A stretch of 64,000 bases of DNA, taken from Mesorhizobium sp. Root102 (GTDB lineage: Bacteria; Pseudomonadota; Alphaproteobacteria; Rhizobiales; Rhizobiaceae). Shown here piece after piece: positions 61,886 to 64,000 of this stretch. Made by a program: the position numbers and the translations under genes. The stretch is from contig NZ_LMCP01000017.1 in assembly GCF_001425625.1 (NCBI RefSeq), positions 1-64,000 on the forward strand, in the 5' to 3' direction. Under the pieces are notes generated by a model. That model saw nothing but the letters and a program-made list of their open reading frames with translations. It was not told where the DNA came from and did not search any database. How positions within the stretch are numbered: the first letter of the stretch is position 1; every line of letters starts with the position of its first letter.

Positions 61886-62959
61886 ATGAGCAGTGCGAAA
61901 GAAATCATCATCATCGGGGCCGGCATCATCGGCGCCTCCATCGCCTGGCATCTGACCAAGGCCGGGGCGCGGGTGACGGTCGTTTCCGAAAGCGGCTCAG
62001 GTGGCGTCGCGACGCCAAATTCGTTCGCCTGGATCAATGCCAGCTGGGGCAATCCGGAACCGTATTTCAGGCTGCGCGCCCGCGCCATGGCCGAATGGAC
62101 GCGGCTGGCGCGGGACCTGCCCGGCGTGCCGCTGAGCTGGTGCGGCGGCCTGTGCTGGGATTTGTCGGTGGCCGACATGGAAACCTATGCCACCGAGCAT
62201 TCCGCCTGGGGCTATGGCATCGAGCGCGTCGATCGCGTCGGTGCTGCGCGCATCGAGCCCAATCTCGTCGAGCTTCCGGATTTTGCCCTGCATGTGGCTG
62301 AGGAAGGCGTCGCCGAACCGGTGACTGCCACTCGTGCTCTGCTGGCAGATGCCGAAGGACGCGGCGCTCGCATCATCTCCAGCACGGTCACGGCGCTGGT
62401 TCAAACCGACGGCAAGATCACCGGTGTCGACACATCCCATGGCCTGATTGCATCAGACGAGGTGGTGATCGCGGCCGGCGTCGGTTCGCCGGAGATCGCC
62501 GCGACGGCCGGGATCAACTTGCCGATCGAAACACCGCCCGGCCTGATCGTCCATTCGCGGCCTCACAGAAAGCTGCTCAACGGGCTGGTGCTGGCCGAGC
62601 GACTGCATATGCGCCAGACCGCGGAAGGCCGCATCATCGCCGGCTCGGATTTTGGCGGCGCCGACCCGGGCATGGATGCCGAAGCCACCGCCCACGCGCT
62701 GTTTGCCGCCATGAAAGCCATGCTGCGCGACGGCGACGGACTGGAGCTCGATTTCCACACGGTCGGCTACCGGCCGACGCCGATCGACGGCTTTCCGATC
62801 ATCGGCCGCGCCGAGGGCGTGGACGGTGTCTATGTCGCGGTCATGCATTCCGGCATCACGCTGGCGCCGGCCGTCGGCCTGTTCGCCGCCCGCGAAATCC
62901 TCGACGGAGAGCGCGACCCGCTGCTCGCCCCTTATGGATTGTCGCGCTTCGCTCAATAG
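61886..62959 (+). CDS. FAD-dependent amine/amino-acid oxidoreductase (DAO family)
   Basis: 357 residues. The N-terminal motif is IIIIGAGIIGASIAWHLTKAGARVTVV, with the C-terminal DAO block GYRPTPIDGFPIIGRAEGVDGVYVAVMHSGITLAPAVG. It probably oxidises a secondary amine or D-amino acid. The start at 61886 is chosen for the Rossmann motif; the frame to 61217 lies in the upstream gene. It is convergent with an amidase gene, overlapping it by seven bases, which makes an amide-then-amine pathway possible but unproven. Confidence 0.88.
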   Translation: MSSAKEIIIIGAGIIGASIAWHLTKAGARVTVVSESGSGGVATPNSFAWINASWGNPEPYFRLRARAMAEWTRLARDLPGVPLSWCGGLCWDLSVADMETYATEHSAWGYGIERVDRVGAARIEPNLVELPDFALHVAEEGVAEPVTATRALLADAEGRGARIISSTVTALVQTDGKITGVDTSHGLIASDEVVIAAGVGSPEIAATAGINLPIETPPGLIVHSRPHRKLLNGLVLAERLHMRQTAEGRIIAGSDFGGADPGMDAEATAHALFAAMKAMLRDGDGLELDFHTVGYRPTPIDGFPIIGRAEGVDGVYVAVMHSGITLAPAVGLFAAREILDGERDPLLAPYGLSRFAQ

Positions 62960-64000
62960 GCGGGCGGACGGCGAAAGCCACCGGTTAGTGGTTCGATTGC
63001 CCTGGCGATGCCGAGCAGCTGCGCTTCCGACCAGCGTTTGCCGACCAGTTGCAGGCCGACCGGCAGGCCGGCGCTGTCCAGTCCGCACGGCATGGAAAGC
63101 GCTGGATGGCCGCTGTAGTTGAACACCGCGCCATAGGCCGGCAGCATCCAGTAGCTCTGCTCCTTGCCGTCGACCTCGATCAGTGCCCCCGGCTCGCAAT
63201 GCGGGAAGGCCGTGGTCATGGCCACCGGGCAGAGCAGCGCATCATGGCTTTCGAAAAACCGGTCCCAGGCGAGAACGGACCTGTCACGGCGGGCGAGTGC
63301 CTCGAACCAACGCGAGACCGGTGTCGGTTCCTCCGGGGGCTCCGGCTGGGCGGCCTCCATCATGATGCCGATCAGCGCGCCGCCCTGCTCCAGATCGTCA
63401 TGCAGATCGAGTTTTGGCAGTTTTGCTTCTTCGATGACGGCGCCGGCGCGTTGCAGCTGCCTTGCGAGACTTTCGACCGCGGCGCTGATGTCGCCGGCCA
63501 CCGGAAGCCCGGGAAAGGACGGCGCGAAGGCGATGCGCAACGTCCTAGGGTCGAGCTTCGGCATGTCCCCGACCGGCACCGGCGCAAGATCAGTGTCGCG
63601 CCCGTCCGGCCCAGCGATGATTTGGTAGATCAGCGATAGATCTTCCACACTGCGCGCCAGCGGCCCAAGACAGGACATCAGCCGCACGCTGCGCGCGGCA
63701 CCGCCGGGATCTGGAAAGGCGCCGGCCAGCGAGACACGATGCTCTGTCGGCTTCAGGCCGTAGACACCGCAAAAGGCGGCCGGCAGGCGAATCGAAGCCT
63801 GCATGTCGCTGCCGACATCGAACGGCGTCATTCCCGAGCAAAGTGCAGCCGCAGCGCCGCCGCTGGAACCGCCAGCCGTGCGCTGGAGGTTCCAGGGATT
63901 GCTGGTACGGCCGAACAGCGGATTGTTCGACTGCCAGTCCGAAAGCATGGTCGCGACATTGGTCTTGGCCATCAGCACACCGCCTGCGGCCCTCAACCGG
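62953..64000 (-). CDS. Amidase-signature family protein, N-terminus beyond the window
   Basis: Partial gene, at least 347 residues. The amidase signature includes the catalytic Lys (MAKTNVA) and GGSSGGAAAALCSGM. The nucleophile region reads GSDMQASIRLPAAFCGVYGLKPT, in which the usual GG before the serine is QA. The C-terminal NYSGHPALSMPCG is typical. The frame is open through 63996 and upstream residues (RLRAAGG) are part of the enzyme fold, so the start lies outside. Substrate unknown; GatA is excluded because the gene stands alone. Confidence 0.9.
   Translation of the reverse strand, partial: RLRAAGGVLMAKTNVATMLSDWQSNNPLFGRTSNPWNLQRTAGGSSGGAAAALCSGMTPFDVGSDMQASIRLPAAFCGVYGLKPTEHRVSLAGAFPDPGGAARSVRLMSCLGPLARSVEDLSLIYQIIAGPDGRDTDLAPVPVGDMPKLDPRTLRIAFAPSFPGLPVAGDISAAVESLARQLQRAGAVIEEAKLPKLDLHDDLEQGGALIGIMMEAAQPEPPEEPTPVSRWFEALARRDRSVLAWDRFFESHDALLCPVAMTTAFPHCEPGALIEVDGKEQSYWMLPAYGAVFNYSGHPALSMPCGLDSAGLPVGLQLVGKRWSEAQLLGIARAIEPLTGGFRRPPAY

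Overview
The window is high-GC, gene-dense DNA from one replicon of an alphaproteobacterium. Gene content, the intergenic palindromes and operon layouts (dppABCDF, pap-pit, fdsGBACD, a ydcSTUVW-like putrescine operon) fit Rhizobiales, most probably Mesorhizobium. The genus is an inference. I see no rRNA, tRNA, CRISPR array, phage module or intact insertion sequence. Most of it reads as chromosomal catabolic and transport genes, with pockets of decayed genes.

Layout. 0.3-1.9 kb: a divergent TetR regulator and exported Cif-like alpha/beta hydrolase sharing a dyad-rich promoter. 2.1-7.3 kb: a dipeptide ABC operon on the minus strand. 7.8-10.5 kb: an acyl-CoA ligase with a histone H1-like Lys/Ala/Pro tail, translationally coupled to an ETF-beta-lysine-methyltransferase-like gene. 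10.5-12.9 kb: a HAD phosphatase coupled to pgi. 13.2-16.5 kb: a MocR regulator and a pyrrolysine-less MttB homologue. 17.4-19.6 kb: chrA with a rhodanese-ChrB fusion. 19.8-24 kb: a xylonate-type dehydratase with a GntR-like operator, coxG, mrp and a frameshifted VOC gene. 24-25.7 kb: pit and its DUF47 partner. 25.8-33 kb: a LysR gene and the NAD-dependent molybdenum formate dehydrogenase operon fdsGBACD. 33.1-34.0 kb: a cluster of broken small genes.

34.7-41.4 kb: a putrescine-type ABC transporter plus gamma-aminobutyraldehyde dehydrogenase, in the gene order of E. coli ydcSTUVW, with a LysR gene upstream. 41.6-43.6 kb: a decayed histidine kinase, then an Rrf2 regulator (apparently leaderless, with an operator abutting the start codon) and a thioredoxin-reductase-like flavoprotein. 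43.6-52.2 kb: an unusual catabolic neighbourhood with a DeoR regulator, two choline-kinase-like phosphotransferases, a covalent-flavin/GcvT demethylating dehydrogenase, a small-molecule methyltransferase, an EamA transporter and a cytosine-deaminase-like amidohydrolase. 52.3-64 kb: an ABC exporter, ilvD, prfC, small conserved genes, an HTH-TPR regulator, a DAO-type oxidase and an amidase cut by the right edge.

One-carbon and methylamine metabolism recurs: the MttB homologue, the dimethylglycine/sarcosine-dehydrogenase-like enzyme and formate dehydrogenase could form successive steps from N-methyl compounds to CO2 plus NADH. The best candidates for undescribed biology are the 43.6-52.2 kb cluster, the MocR-MttB pair and the tailed acyl-CoA ligase with its methyltransferase.
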